Source of the DNA: JAICMB01 sp963838885
GTDB lineage: Bacteria > Acidobacteriota > Terriglobia > Bryobacterales > Bryobacteraceae
NCBI GenBank assembly: GCA_963838885.1
Contig: CAWITB010000020.1
Location: 78,852-142,851, forward strand
Length of the DNA: 64,000 nt
Direction: 5' to 3'
This document shows positions 36,491-45,320 of the stretch, piece after piece; the first letter of the stretch is position 1; each line of letters opens with the position of its first letter. Under the pieces are notes generated by a model. The model searched no databases. It was not told where the DNA came from and saw only the letters and a program-made list of their open reading frames with translations. The position numbers and the translations under genes are program-made.

Positions 36491-37080
36491 CGACCTGCGC
36501 CGAATTTGAAGTCCTGTTCTGCGATTACCTCGACGGCCTCCTGCGGGAGCCGGAGAAGAGCGAGATCGAGGCGCACCTTGCCGCCTGCGCCGCCTGCGGC
36601 GAGCTGGCCCGCGAGATTCGGGAGACCATGGCTTTTATCTCCCAGGCCGAAAAAGCCGAGCCGCCGGCCGAGCTGCTGACGCGCATCCTGCACGATATTC
36701 CCTCGGTGCGCGCCAAACCGGAACGGGCCTCCTGGCTGCGAAAGGTCCTGGGCGGCATGAAGGACAAGGTCCTGCAGCCGCGCTTCGCCATGGGCATGGC
36801 CATGACGGTACTTTCCTTTTCCATGCTGGCCAAGTTTAGCGGCGTCAACCCCCGCCAGTTGCGGCCCTCGGACCTGGACCCGGTCAAAATCTGGGCCGCT
36901 ATGGACGACCGCGCGCATCGCGGCTGGGATCGCGCCGTGAAGTATTACGACAACATGCGCCTGGTCATCGAAGTCCAATCCCGCTTGAAAGAGTGGAGCG
37001 AGCAGGATCAGGAACAGCGCAGAATCCAGCAAGCGCAACAACAGCGCAAAGACACAGCTCCAAAGGAGCGCCAGAAATGA
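36487..37080 (+). CDS. Zinc-finger (zf-HC2) anti-sigma factor
   Basis: 197 residues. N-terminal zinc-binding anti-sigma domain: an early Cys (FCDYLDG), then HLAACAACGELA (His-x3-Cys-x2-Cys). A single hydrophobic stretch (FAMGMAMTVLSFSMLA, about residues 100-118) anchors it in the membrane. The C-terminal part is charged and Gln-rich (coiled-coil-like). It would bind and hold the upstream sigma factor at the membrane until a signal releases it. Overlaps both neighbours by 4 bp (ATGA). Confidence 0.88.
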   Translation: MTTCAEFEVLFCDYLDGLLREPEKSEIEAHLAACAACGELAREIRETMAFISQAEKAEPPAELLTRILHDIPSVRAKPERASWLRKVLGGMKDKVLQPRFAMGMAMTVLSFSMLAKFSGVNPRQLRPSDLDPVKIWAAMDDRAHRGWDRAVKYYDNMRLVIEVQSRLKEWSEQDQEQRRIQQAQQQRKDTAPKERQK

Positions 37081-37907
37081 ACTGCATTAATCATCCCGAC
37101 ACCCCGGCGGTAGCCTTTTGCCGGACGTGCGGCAAGCCGCTTTGTGAGGCTTGCCAGCGCTCGGCGCAAGGGACCGTCTATTGCGCCGAGCACCTGCCCG
37201 GCGCCGCTTCCGTCCCTCCCGGCTATTCCGCGCCGCCGCCCGGGCCGCCGCCGGCGTCCGGCCCGCCACCGCCCGCGGGTCAGCCCTTTTCAGATGCGGC
37301 GGGATCCGGCATTCCGCCTCTGCCTCCGCTCGGCTCGCAATCGGGCTGGACCGGAGCGGGCGCTTCGGGCGCTCCTCCTTACGGCGTCCCGCCCGCCGAT
37401 CCGTACACCGCCGGCGACCCCGGCGCTTCTCCGGGGCTGGCCTTCGTGCTGGGGCTGATTCCGGGCGTTGGCGCTATCTACAACGGCCAATATGTCAAGG
37501 GACTAATCCATGTCGTCATTCTGGGCGTCCTGATCAGCATCGTGAGCTCCAACGGCTCCCCCGGATTCGAGCCGCTCTTCGGAATGCTGATCGCGGTGTG
37601 GTGGTTCTATATGCCTTTCGAGGCTTACCACACCGCGCGCAAGCGTCAGACGGGCCAACCGGTGGACGAGTTTTCAAGCATCGTTCCGCTGCACGGCAAT
37701 CGCCGCGGCTTTCCCGCCGGGCCGCTCATCCTGATTCTCTTCGGCACCCTGTTCCTTTTGAATACGATGAATGTCCTGCGCTTCGACCGCATGATCCGCT
37801 ACTGGCCGGTGCTGCTGATTGTCCTCGGCGCCTACATGCTGTATGAACGCATCGGCGGCCACGCGGCCGGCTCCAGCGCGAGGGAAATCCACCATGAACA
37901 GCGCTAG
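37077..37907 (+). CDS. B-box zinc finger plus LiaF-like membrane protein
   Basis: 276 residues. N-terminal B-box-type zinc finger (CINHPDTPAVAFCRTCGKPL, then CEACQRSAQGTVYCAEH). A Pro/Gly-rich linker of about 80 residues follows. Then comes a membrane region (LAFVLGLIPGVGAIYNGQYV, a TM2/DUF5683-like hairpin) and a LiaF/DUF5668-type unit (GPLILILFGTLFLLN ... YWPVLLIVLGAYMLYER). The last unit recurs in the next two genes. Function unknown, probably sensing or response at the envelope. Start overlaps the anti-sigma stop by 4 bp; it overlaps the next gene by 14 bp. Confidence 0.8.
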   Translation: MNCINHPDTPAVAFCRTCGKPLCEACQRSAQGTVYCAEHLPGAASVPPGYSAPPPGPPPASGPPPPAGQPFSDAAGSGIPPLPPLGSQSGWTGAGASGAPPYGVPPADPYTAGDPGASPGLAFVLGLIPGVGAIYNGQYVKGLIHVVILGVLISIVSSNGSPGFEPLFGMLIAVWWFYMPFEAYHTARKRQTGQPVDEFSSIVPLHGNRRGFPAGPLILILFGTLFLLNTMNVLRFDRMIRYWPVLLIVLGAYMLYERIGGHAAGSSAREIHHEQR

Positions 37908-38247
37908 CGTTTTGCAGGCGGCGCGCGGACCGATCCTGCTGATTACGGTCGGCGCGCTCATGGCCATCGATTACAACACGCCCTTCACCTTCGCGCATAC
38001 CTGGCCCGTATTGATTATCGTATTTGGCGTCTTGAAGCTGCTCGAGCGCATGGCCGGGCCTCCACCGGTCCCCGTGAATTACGCGCCCGGCGCGTCTCCG
38101 CGCGTTCCCGCGCCGCCCGTGGGCTATCAGGCGGGCGCCGGTTCCTACAGCGGGTCGCGTTATGAAACACCGCCGCCGGCATATCGCGACCCCCGCCTGC
38201 CTTCTTCCAATCCCGGAGCGCCGAATCCCGGAGGGACTCCGCGATGA
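37894..38247 (+). CDS. Small LiaF/DUF5668-like membrane protein
   Basis: 117 residues. Two hydrophobic helices in the pattern GPILLITVGALMAIDY ... WPVLIIVFGVLKLLERM, the same unit as in both flanking genes, followed by a Pro/Tyr/Gly-rich soluble tail. It begins inside the 3' end of the preceding gene (14-bp overlap) and ends overlapping the next start as ATGA. Probably part of the same membrane assembly as its neighbours. No enzymatic motif. Confidence 0.75.
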   Translation: MNSASVLQAARGPILLITVGALMAIDYNTPFTFAHTWPVLIIVFGVLKLLERMAGPPPVPVNYAPGASPRVPAPPVGYQAGAGSYSGSRYETPPPAYRDPRLPSSNPGAPNPGGTPR

Positions 38248-39692
38248 GGCGGCGCGCTTCGGTTATCGGCCCGCTGATTCTGATTATCGTCGGGAGCATC
38301 TTCCTGCTGCGGAATTTTTGGCCTGAGGTCCATATTGGCGACCTCATCGCATCCTATTGGCCTTACCTGTTGATACTGTGGGGCGTTCTGCGGCTGGGCG
38401 AAATCGCCGTCTGGGCGGTATTGTCGAAGCCGCTGCCGCACAATGGCGTTTCCGGCGGCGAATGGCTGCTGGTGATTATTCTGTGTATTTTCGGCTCCGT
38501 ATTTCACGCCGGGCGCCACTACAGTGGCTGGCTGCCGGACAGCCGCTCCATCCGCGGATTCGTCGTCAATATGGGCGAGCCGTTCGATTACAACCTGGAA
38601 GCGGTAGAGCAGCCCAGCGGGAAAACGCCTCGCGTCATCATCGAGAGCTTCCGCGGCAACGCCCGCATCAGCGGCGCCGCCGTCAACAGCGTCAAAGTGT
38701 CCGGCAGGAAATCCATTCGCTCCTTCCAGCAGGCCGATGCCGACCGCGCCAACACCGAAACGCCTCTCGAGCTTGTGCCGCAAGGCAGCGACCTTCTGGT
38801 GCGCACCAACCAAGACCGCGTCCAGAACTCCACGCGCGTTTCGGACGATCTCGAGCTGACGGTGCCGCGCGGCGCCAGCATCGAGGCCCACGGGCGTTAT
38901 GGCGATTTCGAGATTACCGATCTGGATGGTTCGGTCGACATCACGAGCGATAACGCCGGCGTGAGGCTCGAAGATATAGGCGGCAACGTCCGCGTGGATC
39001 TGGGGAAAAGCGATATCGTTCGCGCCGTGGGCGTGAAAGGCACCGTCGATCTGAAGGGGCGCGGTAACGATATCGAGCTGCAGGACATCTCCGGGCAGGT
39101 GACCGTCAACGGGACCTATGTCGGCCAAGTGCAGTTCCGAAATATCGCCAAGCCGCTGCGCTATGAAGGCTCTCTGCTGCAATTGAGCCTTGAGAAATTG
39201 CCTGGGCAGGTGCGCTTCGAGCCCGGTCAACTCACCGGCGCCAACATCGTAGGGCCGCTGCACGTGGGCGCCAACTCCACCGACGTGGAATTGAGCGACT
39301 TCACGCAATCGCTCGATTTGAGACTTTCAAGGACTGGAAATATCGACCTGCGTCCGGGCCCTATAGTCCCGCGCATGGACGTTCAGACTCATTCCGGCGA
39401 CATCGAGCTGGCGCTCGCCCCGGGATCGAAATTCGATCTGACCATGACGACGGGGCACGGCGAAGCGGAGAACGACTTCGGCTCCGTCATAAAGGTGGAC
39501 GAGGAACATCGCGGGGCGACCATTACCGGCGCGCAGGGCAGCGGTCCAATCCTGCGCCTCGCCACAGGACATGGCAAAATCACGGTGCGCAAGGCCGGCC
39601 AAAACGACTCAGACGCGGAGAGCGCGCCCGTTCTACCGAAAGTGCCCGCCCCGCCTAAGCCCCCCGCACTGCCGCGAGCAATGGAGCAGTGA
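38244..39692 (+). CDS. LiaF-like membrane anchor plus DUF4097 beta-helix-like domain
   Basis: 482 residues. Three N-terminal hydrophobic helices (GPLILIIVGSIFLLRNF, YWPYLLILWGVLRLGE, WLLVIILCIFGSVFH). From about residue 110 there is a long beta-rich DUF4097 region with repeating short strands: GDFEITDLDGSVDITSDNAG, RLEDIGGNVRVDLGKSDIV, DIELQDISGQVTVNG. This right-handed beta-solenoid type is common in acidobacterial ECF operons and LiaF-like stress proteins. The C-terminus is Pro-rich. Probably faces the periplasm. Last gene of the operon. Confidence 0.82.
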   Translation: MRRRASVIGPLILIIVGSIFLLRNFWPEVHIGDLIASYWPYLLILWGVLRLGEIAVWAVLSKPLPHNGVSGGEWLLVIILCIFGSVFHAGRHYSGWLPDSRSIRGFVVNMGEPFDYNLEAVEQPSGKTPRVIIESFRGNARISGAAVNSVKVSGRKSIRSFQQADADRANTETPLELVPQGSDLLVRTNQDRVQNSTRVSDDLELTVPRGASIEAHGRYGDFEITDLDGSVDITSDNAGVRLEDIGGNVRVDLGKSDIVRAVGVKGTVDLKGRGNDIELQDISGQVTVNGTYVGQVQFRNIAKPLRYEGSLLQLSLEKLPGQVRFEPGQLTGANIVGPLHVGANSTDVELSDFTQSLDLRLSRTGNIDLRPGPIVPRMDVQTHSGDIELALAPGSKFDLTMTTGHGEAENDFGSVIKVDEEHRGATITGAQGSGPILRLATGHGKITVRKAGQNDSDAESAPVLPKVPAPPKPPALPRAMEQ

Positions 39693-39701
39693 TCGTTGCG
39701 G

Positions 39702-39838
39702 TCAGCTCTCCTCGAGATGCTTCAGCCGCGCGTCCAGTACTTCCTCGACGCGGCGCAATTCGGCGCGCCACAAATCGCGCATGTCGTCAAAGCGTTTGTC
39801 GAGAGCATCGAAGCGCTTAGCGACACCTTCGAACTTTG
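39702..39838 (-). pseudogene. 3' part of split 74-residue membrane coiled-coil protein gene
   Basis: Reads leftward from the IS66 boundary: FEGVAKRFDALDKRFDDMRD, then a charged amphipathic helix to HLEES and stop at 39702. Its 5' part is at 54747-54841 on the other side of the second IS66 copy. Joined through the 7-bp duplication CAAAGTT, the two give an uninterrupted 74-residue protein: an N-terminal membrane helix (PMLFNALLITLLIVGV) followed by a coiled coil. No family name known; similar tiny anchored coiled-coil proteins are common in Acidobacteria. Confidence 0.85.
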
Positions 39839-39896
39839 GTAAGCGTCTCGTGAACCGCTCTTCCTGATCTAGCTGCCGGCGCTGCATTGTGGTGTC

Positions 39897-40226
39897 ATGA
39901 GCGACACTGTCATCGAGACGAAGCCGGGCATCGCGAAAACAGACGAGTGGGCCGAACGAATCGCTGCACAACAGCGCAGCGGAATCTCTGTGAAGCAGTT
40001 CTGTAAGGAACACGGGCTGACGGAGTGCTCCTTCTACGCCTGGCGCAAACGGCTCCAGGAAAAGGGGCCGGTGCGGTTCGCTTTGGTGGAACGGAGCGCG
40101 CGCCGGCCGGAGCGCATGGCCGAGGCGGCGCTGGAACTGGTGTTGGCGAGCGGCGAGCGGCTGCGCATTGGTTGTGGGGTGGACACCGCGATCTTGCGTG
40201 CTGTACTGGACGTGTTACGGGCATGA
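39897..40226 (+). CDS. tnpA: IS66 accessory protein TnpA
   Basis: 109 residues. Helix-turn-helix region KTDEWAERIAAQQRSGISVK and QFCKEHGLTECSFYAWRKRL, the standard IS66 TnpA (transposase_8-like) pattern. Stop overlaps the tnpB start as ATGA. Identical to the copy-2 protein. Confidence 0.92.
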   Translation: MSDTVIETKPGIAKTDEWAERIAAQQRSGISVKQFCKEHGLTECSFYAWRKRLQEKGPVRFALVERSARRPERMAEAALELVLASGERLRIGCGVDTAILRAVLDVLRA

Positions 40227-40582
40227 TCCACCTGCCGGCCAGCGTGCGGGTGTATCTGTGCCTGACGCCGTGCGACATGCGCAAGAGCTTTGACAGTTTG
40301 CAGGCGCTGGTGCGCGAGCACCTGGAGTTGGACGCCTTTGCAGGACACCTGTTTGTCTTTACCAGCCGGCGGAAGGACCGGGTCAAGATTTTGTACTGGG
40401 ACCGCGACGGCTTCGCGGTATGGAGTAAGCGGCTCGAGGAAGGGACGTACGCAGTGCCTTTCGGCGATACCGGCGGAGAGCGCCGGCGGGAGATCACGGC
40501 GCAGGAATTAGGAGCGTTGCTGAGCGGCATCGATCTGAACACAGCGAAACGACGGAAACGGTATCGACGCGCGGTCGCATAA
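40223..40582 (+). CDS. tnpB: IS66 accessory protein TnpB (Orf2)
   Basis: 119 residues from ATG 40223 (overlapping tnpA by 4 bp). Family motifs: PCDMRKSFDSLQALV, LFVFTSRRKDRVKILYWDRD and FAVWSKRLEEG. Needed with TnpA and TnpC for IS66 transposition. A longer open frame upstream is not conserved. Confidence 0.93.
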   Translation: MIHLPASVRVYLCLTPCDMRKSFDSLQALVREHLELDAFAGHLFVFTSRRKDRVKILYWDRDGFAVWSKRLEEGTYAVPFGDTGGERRREITAQELGALLSGIDLNTAKRRKRYRRAVA

Positions 40583-40647
40583 AGCATTTCTATGTGATGT
40601 TGTTTTCACTTGGAAAAGGGCTGGTTTCCGCGTAATCTATAGGCACG

Positions 40648-42207
40648 GTGGCCATCGATCCGAACAGCTTGCCGCGGGATGCAGAGGCGCTGCGGAAGAT
40701 CGTCGTGGATCTGACCGAACAACTGGATCGTTCCCTCGCCGAGCAGAACAAGTATCAGAGTCTGCTGCGCGAACTGCTGGAAGCACAGCGTAACCGCAAG
40801 AGTGAGCAGTTGTCGAAAGAGCAGCTGGCATTGTTCGAGGCGGCCTGGAAGGCACGGAGTACGGAAGACGAATCGGCTGCCGGCGAGGACGACGACGACC
40901 TGGATGGCGATGCGGGAGCAGGGCCGAAACCGAACGAAACGACAAGCCAGAAACGCGGCGGGCGTCAACCTCTGGCGCGGCATCTGAAACGCGAACGCAT
41001 TGTTCACGACCTGGCCGAAGCGGAAAAGCATTGTCATGGCTGCGGCAAGGACCTGCGGCTGATTGCGGAAGATACCAGCGAACGCTACGAATACATCCCC
41101 GCCTCGATGAAGGTGATTCAGGACGTTTGCCTGAAGTACGCCTGCGACTGCACGGTGAAGACCGCCGCCAAGCCGCCGCAGCCGATCGAGAAGAGCACGG
41201 CGGGAGCGAGCTTACTGGCGCAAGTGATCGTGGCGAAATGGGCTGACCACCAACCGCTGCACCGGCAGGAGAAGATGTTTGAGCGGCATGGCATCGACAT
41301 CTCGCGCAAAACTATGGGCGGCTGGATGGCGCAGTGCGCGGAACTGCTCGGTCCTTTGTATCAGTTGATGAAGAAGGAAGTGCTGGGTTCCAGGGTGATC
41401 GGCACCGACGACACCAGCGTGAAGGTGCTGGACCGCAAGCTTCCCTTTGCCAGGACCGGGCGGATCTGGCCGTATGTCGGAGATGCGCACCATCCGGTGA
41501 TCGTGTACGACTACACGCCCACGCGATCGCGTGCCGGCCCGGCGAAGTTTCTGGAAGGATACAAAGGCTATCTGCAGGCGGACGCCTACTCCGTCTATGA
41601 CGCATTTTTCAAATCGCAACGCGGTATGACGGAGGTCGGGTGCTGGATGCACGCCCGGAGGTATTTCTTCAAGGCCATGGAATCTGACGAGCCACACATG
41701 GCGCCGGCGCTGCACCTCATTGCACGCCTGTATGCCGTGGAGGAGCGCGCCAGGGCCCTGTCGCTGTCGGCGGAGCAAAGGCTGGCATTGCGGCAACGCG
41801 TCTCGATGCGGCTGCTCGGAAAGCTCCATCAGTATCTGCTGGAGTTGCAAGCCGAGGTGCTGCCGAAGAGTCCATCCGGCGCCGCGATGCGCTATGCGCT
41901 GAACCAGTGGGACGCGCTGACGCGCTTTTTGGAAGACGGCGAGCTGGAGATTGACAACGGCGCCACGGAACGCGCCAACCGCGATATCGCGCTGGGCCGC
42001 GGCAACTGGACGTTCTTCGGCAGCGACGGCGGCGGCAAGACGGCAGCGGTGTTGCGGAGCTTCATCGCTTCCTGCAAGCGGTCCGGCATCGAGCCGTTTG
42101 CCTGGTTCCGCGACGTGCTCTCGCGCATGCCGTCTCAGTCCATTACCCGGCTGAGCGAATTGCTTCCCCACAACTGGCAACCCACGATCTTCCCAGCCCA
42201 AGCTTAA
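40648..42207 (+). CDS. tnpC: IS66 transposase TnpC
   Basis: 519 residues from a GTG. N-terminal leucine-zipper-like helix, zinc-binding HCHGCGKDL, and the DDE core: GTDDTSVKVLD, QADAYSVYDAFF, and the C-terminal ATERANRDIALGRGNWTFFG. Full length and intact, so the element is probably active. Identical to copy 2. Confidence 0.95.
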   Translation: MAIDPNSLPRDAEALRKIVVDLTEQLDRSLAEQNKYQSLLRELLEAQRNRKSEQLSKEQLALFEAAWKARSTEDESAAGEDDDDLDGDAGAGPKPNETTSQKRGGRQPLARHLKRERIVHDLAEAEKHCHGCGKDLRLIAEDTSERYEYIPASMKVIQDVCLKYACDCTVKTAAKPPQPIEKSTAGASLLAQVIVAKWADHQPLHRQEKMFERHGIDISRKTMGGWMAQCAELLGPLYQLMKKEVLGSRVIGTDDTSVKVLDRKLPFARTGRIWPYVGDAHHPVIVYDYTPTRSRAGPAKFLEGYKGYLQADAYSVYDAFFKSQRGMTEVGCWMHARRYFFKAMESDEPHMAPALHLIARLYAVEERARALSLSAEQRLALRQRVSMRLLGKLHQYLLELQAEVLPKSPSGAAMRYALNQWDALTRFLEDGELEIDNGATERANRDIALGRGNWTFFGSDGGGKTAAVLRSFIASCKRSGIEPFAWFRDVLSRMPSQSITRLSELLPHNWQPTIFPAQA

Positions 42208-42265
42208 GCAATCCACCGATACCACACGCCTAGAAACGTCCCCCGGCGGTTTACGAGACGCTTAC

Positions 42266-42379
42266 CAATTAGAATCTTTTCCGCTGCCTCAGTGCTCTCC
42301 AGAAAAGCCTCGTAGCGATCGATGAGTTTCGCAATTTTATCATGGGCATCAACCAGGCGCCGCTGGCTCAGGAGCCATT
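42266..42379 (-). pseudogene. Middle fragment of the split nucleotidyltransferase gene
   Basis: Read leftward from the 17-bp duplication: WLLSQRRLVDAHDKIAKLID, then RYEAFLESTEAAEKI and LI at the IS66 edge. It continues in frame at 57269-57403 beyond the other IS66 copy, and upstream at 45321 beyond the ISNCY-type cluster. Both joins keep the frame exactly, so this is a true internal piece. Confidence 0.85.
42363..42379 (+). repeat. Target-site duplication, left copy
   Basis: CTGGCTCAGGAGCCATT; the same 17 bases occur at 45321-45337 on the other side of the IS cluster. The core TGGCTC-AG-GAGCCA is a palindrome. If the element begins with TGTC, the duplication is 16 bp. Confidence 0.85.
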
Positions 42380-43531
42380 GTCGGTAGCATGTGATTTGTC
42401 CGCATCAATTAGCAAGTGAAATGTCCGCTTTGGGGAGTGGCCAGGGAAGCTGGAGATGTGGAGAGCCTCTCAGAGCAGATTCCGGCCGCCGAAATGGAGC
42501 GGATGATGAAGATTCAAGAAGTGATATTGAAGGCCATGGCGGGCAAGCTGAAGTGGTGGGAAGCAGCCGAGATCATCGGGGTGACGGACCGAACCATACG
42601 GCGCTGGCGGGAGCGGTATCAAGAGCATGGCTATAGCGGGTTGTGGGACCACCGCAAACGGAGTCCCAGTCCCAAGCGAGTGCCGGTGAAACAACTCGAG
42701 CAGGTGTTGCAACTGTACCGGGAGAAGTACTTCGACTTCAACGTGAAGCACTTTCACGAAAAGCTGCAGGAACAGCATGGGATCGGTTTCAGCTACACCT
42801 GGGTGAAGACGGCGCTGCAGGAGGCCGGACTGGTGAAGAGACGCAAGAAGCCAGGCTCGCACCGCAAGCGGCGTCCCCGCCGGCCGTTGCCCGGCATGCT
42901 GCTCCACATCGACGGCAGCCAACACCGCTGGTTCGGCGATAGCCGGAAGTACGAGCTGATCGTGGTTCTGGATGATGCCACCAGCGAGATCTACTACGCG
43001 CAGCTGGTGGAAGCTGAGTGCACGCAGACCGTGATGGCGGCGCTGCGAGAGGTGATCCAGAGCCAGGGCGTATTTTGTTCGTTGTATAGCGATCGAGCGA
43101 GCCACTTCTTTGTGACCCCCAAAGGCAGTGAGAAGGTGGATGGCACGCGTCTGACGCAAGTGGGACGGGCCTTACAGGCGCTGGGGGTGAAGATGATTCC
43201 GGCTTACTCGCCGCAAGCGCGCGGACGCATGGAGCGCAGCTATGGCACCTGGCAGGGCCGACTGCCGCAAGAACTGCGATCCCGCGGTATCCAGGAACTG
43301 GAGGAGGCGAATCGGTTTCTCAGGCAAGAGTACATCGCCGAGTTCAATCGGCGCTTCGCAACACCGGCCGCACAGAAGGGGACGGCGTTCGTACGTTCGC
43401 ACCGCAAAGACCTGGAGTGGATCTTCAGCCTGCAACACGAGCGCACCGTGAGCCAGGACAACACGGTGACGCTGGAAAACCGTGTGTTTCAGATTGAGAA
43501 GGTGCGCTGGCGCAACACTCTGGCGGGCTCG
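42379..43531 (+). mobile_element. ISNCY/IS481-like element, 3'-truncated
   Basis: Left end TGTCGGTAGCATGTGATTTG, then a sub-terminal repeat ATTAGCAAGTGAAATGTCCGC. The end is homologous to that of the degenerate element at 51496-53044. The right end is missing: at 43532 the sequence switches to the left end of a second element, cutting off the last part of the transposase. Confidence 0.8.
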
Positions 43532-43558
43532 TGTCGCGGCAAAGTGAGAAGTTCCTAA
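42494..43558 (+). CDS. Integrase-core (DDE) transposase, C-terminally truncated
   Basis: About 354 residues from ATG 42494 (MERMMKIQEV), matching the start of the related element at 52.9 kb; the frame is open upstream to 42416. N-terminal helix-turn-helix (KWWEAAEIIGVTDRTIRRWR) and integrase core: LLHIDGSQHRWFG (first Asp), CSLYSDRASHFFV (second Asp), YSPQARGRMERSYGTWQG (Glu). After NTLAGS the reading runs into the second element (CRGKVRSS), so the normal tail (TVTVYE... in the relative) is lost. Probably inactive. Confidence 0.85.
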   Translation: MERMMKIQEVILKAMAGKLKWWEAAEIIGVTDRTIRRWRERYQEHGYSGLWDHRKRSPSPKRVPVKQLEQVLQLYREKYFDFNVKHFHEKLQEQHGIGFSYTWVKTALQEAGLVKRRKKPGSHRKRRPRRPLPGMLLHIDGSQHRWFGDSRKYELIVVLDDATSEIYYAQLVEAECTQTVMAALREVIQSQGVFCSLYSDRASHFFVTPKGSEKVDGTRLTQVGRALQALGVKMIPAYSPQARGRMERSYGTWQGRLPQELRSRGIQELEEANRFLRQEYIAEFNRRFATPAAQKGTAFVRSHRKDLEWIFSLQHERTVSQDNTVTLENRVFQIEKVRWRNTLAGSCRGKVRSS

Positions 43559-43603
43559 TTGGGCAAAGTAGAAAGTTCCTCTTGACAGCCTACAGGCTGG
43601 GAA

Positions 43604-44914
43604 ATGGAACGAATCGCAATGGACCAAGAGGAACGGGGCTGGTTGGACTGGTTGAAGCGTGCCCGTGATGGAGTGGTGACGCAACGGGCGGCGGCTGAGG
43701 GGATGGGGGTGAGCGAGCGTTGGGTGCGACAGCTGCTGCGACGGATGGAGACCGAGGGCGACGGGGTGGTAGTGCATAAGCTGCGCGGAAGGGCATCGAA
43801 CCGTCGCGTGGATGTGGAGCTCGAGCGCCAAGCAATGGTGATCCTGCAACAGCCGGAATGGCGTGACTTCGGGCCGACTTTCGCAAGCGAGCAGTTAGGT
43901 AAGAGACATGGCATCGCGGTGAGCAAGGAAACGCTGCGGAAATGGATGATGACGGCGGGGCTTTGGCGTAGCCGAGGACAGAAGCTAGGCGAGACGCATT
44001 GTTGGCGCGCGCGACGAAGCTGCTGCGGCGAACTCGTGCAATGGGACACCTCGACGCACGATTGGGTGGAGGGGCGCGGAGACGTTCGTTACCTGGTGCG
44101 ATTGATAGACGATGCGACAAGCCGTAGCTGGGGCCGGTTTGTAGTGCGAGACGGCACGCGGGAAAACATGGGTGTTTTGTGGGAGTACATCGAACGTTAC
44201 GGGCGGCCAATGGAGGTGTACACCGACAGGCACACGATGTTCGCGATAACGGAACGGGCTAAGGAAAACAAGCAACAGCGGGGCCATGCCGATGGTGTGA
44301 CGCAGATAGGGCGGGCGCTCCGGGAACTGGGGATCGGATGGATCGCGGCGTACTCGCCGCAGGCCAAGGGACGGGTCGAGCGGAGCTTCGAGACGGATCA
44401 GGATAGGTTGGTGAAATTGATGCGACTGGCGAAAATCGCGGATCTAAAGGGCGCCAATGACTTCCTCGAGAAAGAATACTGGCCGGAATGGAACGAGCGA
44501 TTCGCCAAACCATTGTCGGCCGTCACGGATCTGCACCGGCCTGTAAGCAAGGAAATCGACTTGGCGGCGAGCCTGAGCCATGTCGAGCAACGCGTTATCG
44601 CCAACGATTACACCTTTTCGTTTGCGGGGCAGCGTTATCGAATCGTGCGGGCTGCGGTACAGGCCGGAATGAAGCAGCGCAGTCTCCGTGTGGAATTGCG
44701 ATTGGATGGAACGCTGAAAGCTCGCTATGAAGGCGTGTACGTACAGATCGAAGCGTGCGCGGAAAGGCCAAATACGGTGCCGGCGCCGCGCGCCGGAAAG
44801 CCGGTGCGCAAGGACCATAATGCCGGCGGAAAGAGCGCGTGGATGCAGGGCTTCTTCAATCTGCCCGGGCCGCCGCTTTGGCAGGCGATTCGTGAAGCCA
44901 ACGCAGGACTGTAA
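43604..44914 (+). CDS. ISNCY-family transposase
   Basis: 436 residues. N-terminal helix-turn-helix (GVVTQRAAAEGMGVSERWVR), integrase core with LVQWDTSTHDWVEGRGD (first Asp), MEVYTDRHTMFAI (second Asp) and YSPQAKGRVERSFETDQDRL (Glu). The DWVEGRG and YTDRHTMF motifs are those of the ISNCY (ISDol1-like) group. Intact; may still move its element. Confidence 0.88.
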   Translation: MERIAMDQEERGWLDWLKRARDGVVTQRAAAEGMGVSERWVRQLLRRMETEGDGVVVHKLRGRASNRRVDVELERQAMVILQQPEWRDFGPTFASEQLGKRHGIAVSKETLRKWMMTAGLWRSRGQKLGETHCWRARRSCCGELVQWDTSTHDWVEGRGDVRYLVRLIDDATSRSWGRFVVRDGTRENMGVLWEYIERYGRPMEVYTDRHTMFAITERAKENKQQRGHADGVTQIGRALRELGIGWIAAYSPQAKGRVERSFETDQDRLVKLMRLAKIADLKGANDFLEKEYWPEWNERFAKPLSAVTDLHRPVSKEIDLAASLSHVEQRVIANDYTFSFAGQRYRIVRAAVQAGMKQRSLRVELRLDGTLKARYEGVYVQIEACAERPNTVPAPRAGKPVRKDHNAGGKSAWMQGFFNLPGPPLWQAIREANAGL

Positions 44915-45320
44915 TGGCGACAGCGAGAGTGAAAACCGTCGATTCGGAACGCCGGGCCAAAGACGCCCGGCGATCTTCGCGTCCTATGCTCCCAAGGCCT
45001 CCGCTCAGAGGCTTCACCAAAGAAATGGAGATGTTGGCATTTAGTTCACTCGCTGCCTGCAAAATCAGCAGGCAGCAATCGGTGCGGGGCGCTCCGCCCC
45101 TGCGACCCCGATCAAGACAGCGAAGCCCTCTGCGGTTCAAGACCCCAGAGGGCTTCTGGCCGTTTCTTCGGAGCCAGCCCCGTCGCATCGGCCTTCGGAG
45201 ACCACGCCAGGCGCGACCCCGGCGTAGCGACATCAAAATATCATGAGCACCCCTTTCGGGCGCTCAAAACCGGAACTTTCTACTTTGCTAGAAACCGGAA
45301 CTTTCTATTTTGCCTTGACA
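44915..45320. other. Non-coding 3' part of the second element
   Basis: About 400 bp between the transposase stop and the element's right end. Contains an 11-bp-stem inverted repeat (45122-45156) and the double terminal repeat. No gene supported. Confidence 0.6.
45122..45156 (+). terminator. Strong hairpin inside the second element
   Basis: GAAGCCCTCTG ... CAGAGGGCTTC, perfect 11-bp stem with a 13-base loop. Not followed by a clean T run (TGGCCGTTTCTT), so it may be a weak terminator or an element-specific structure. Confidence 0.5.

Larger units (their letters stand above)
39839..42265 (+). mobile_element. IS66-family insertion sequence, copy 1
   Basis: 2427 bp with terminal inverted repeats GTAAGCGTCTCGTGAACCGC (left) and GTAAGCGTCTCGTAAACCGC read inward from the right (19/20 identical). 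Carries tnpA, tnpB and tnpC in order, as in IS66. Copy 2 at 54842-57268 has the same length, identical proteins and opposite orientation. The two flanks of this copy do not match each other; they match the flanks of copy 2 instead, a sign of recombination between copies. Confidence 0.95.
43532..45320 (+). mobile_element. Second ISNCY-type element inserted in the first
   Basis: Ends: left TGTCGCGGCAAAGTGAGAAG, right (read inward) TGTCAAGGCAAAATAGAAAG. Each is followed by a second copy of GCAAAGTAGAAAGTTCC, a double-repeat terminus. Encodes a full transposase at 43604-44914. Its right end directly abuts the 17-bp duplication at 45321, so the remainder of the first element is gone. Confidence 0.82.

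Noticed and set aside
41212..42225. 337-residue open frame antisense to IS66 tnpC (same at 54882-55895)
   Set aside because: Identical in both IS copies only because the IS is identical; shadow of the transposase.
39839..42265. Simple IS66 insertion with its own target duplication
   Set aside because: The two flanks of this copy share no 7-8 bp duplication; the matching flanks are on the other copy.
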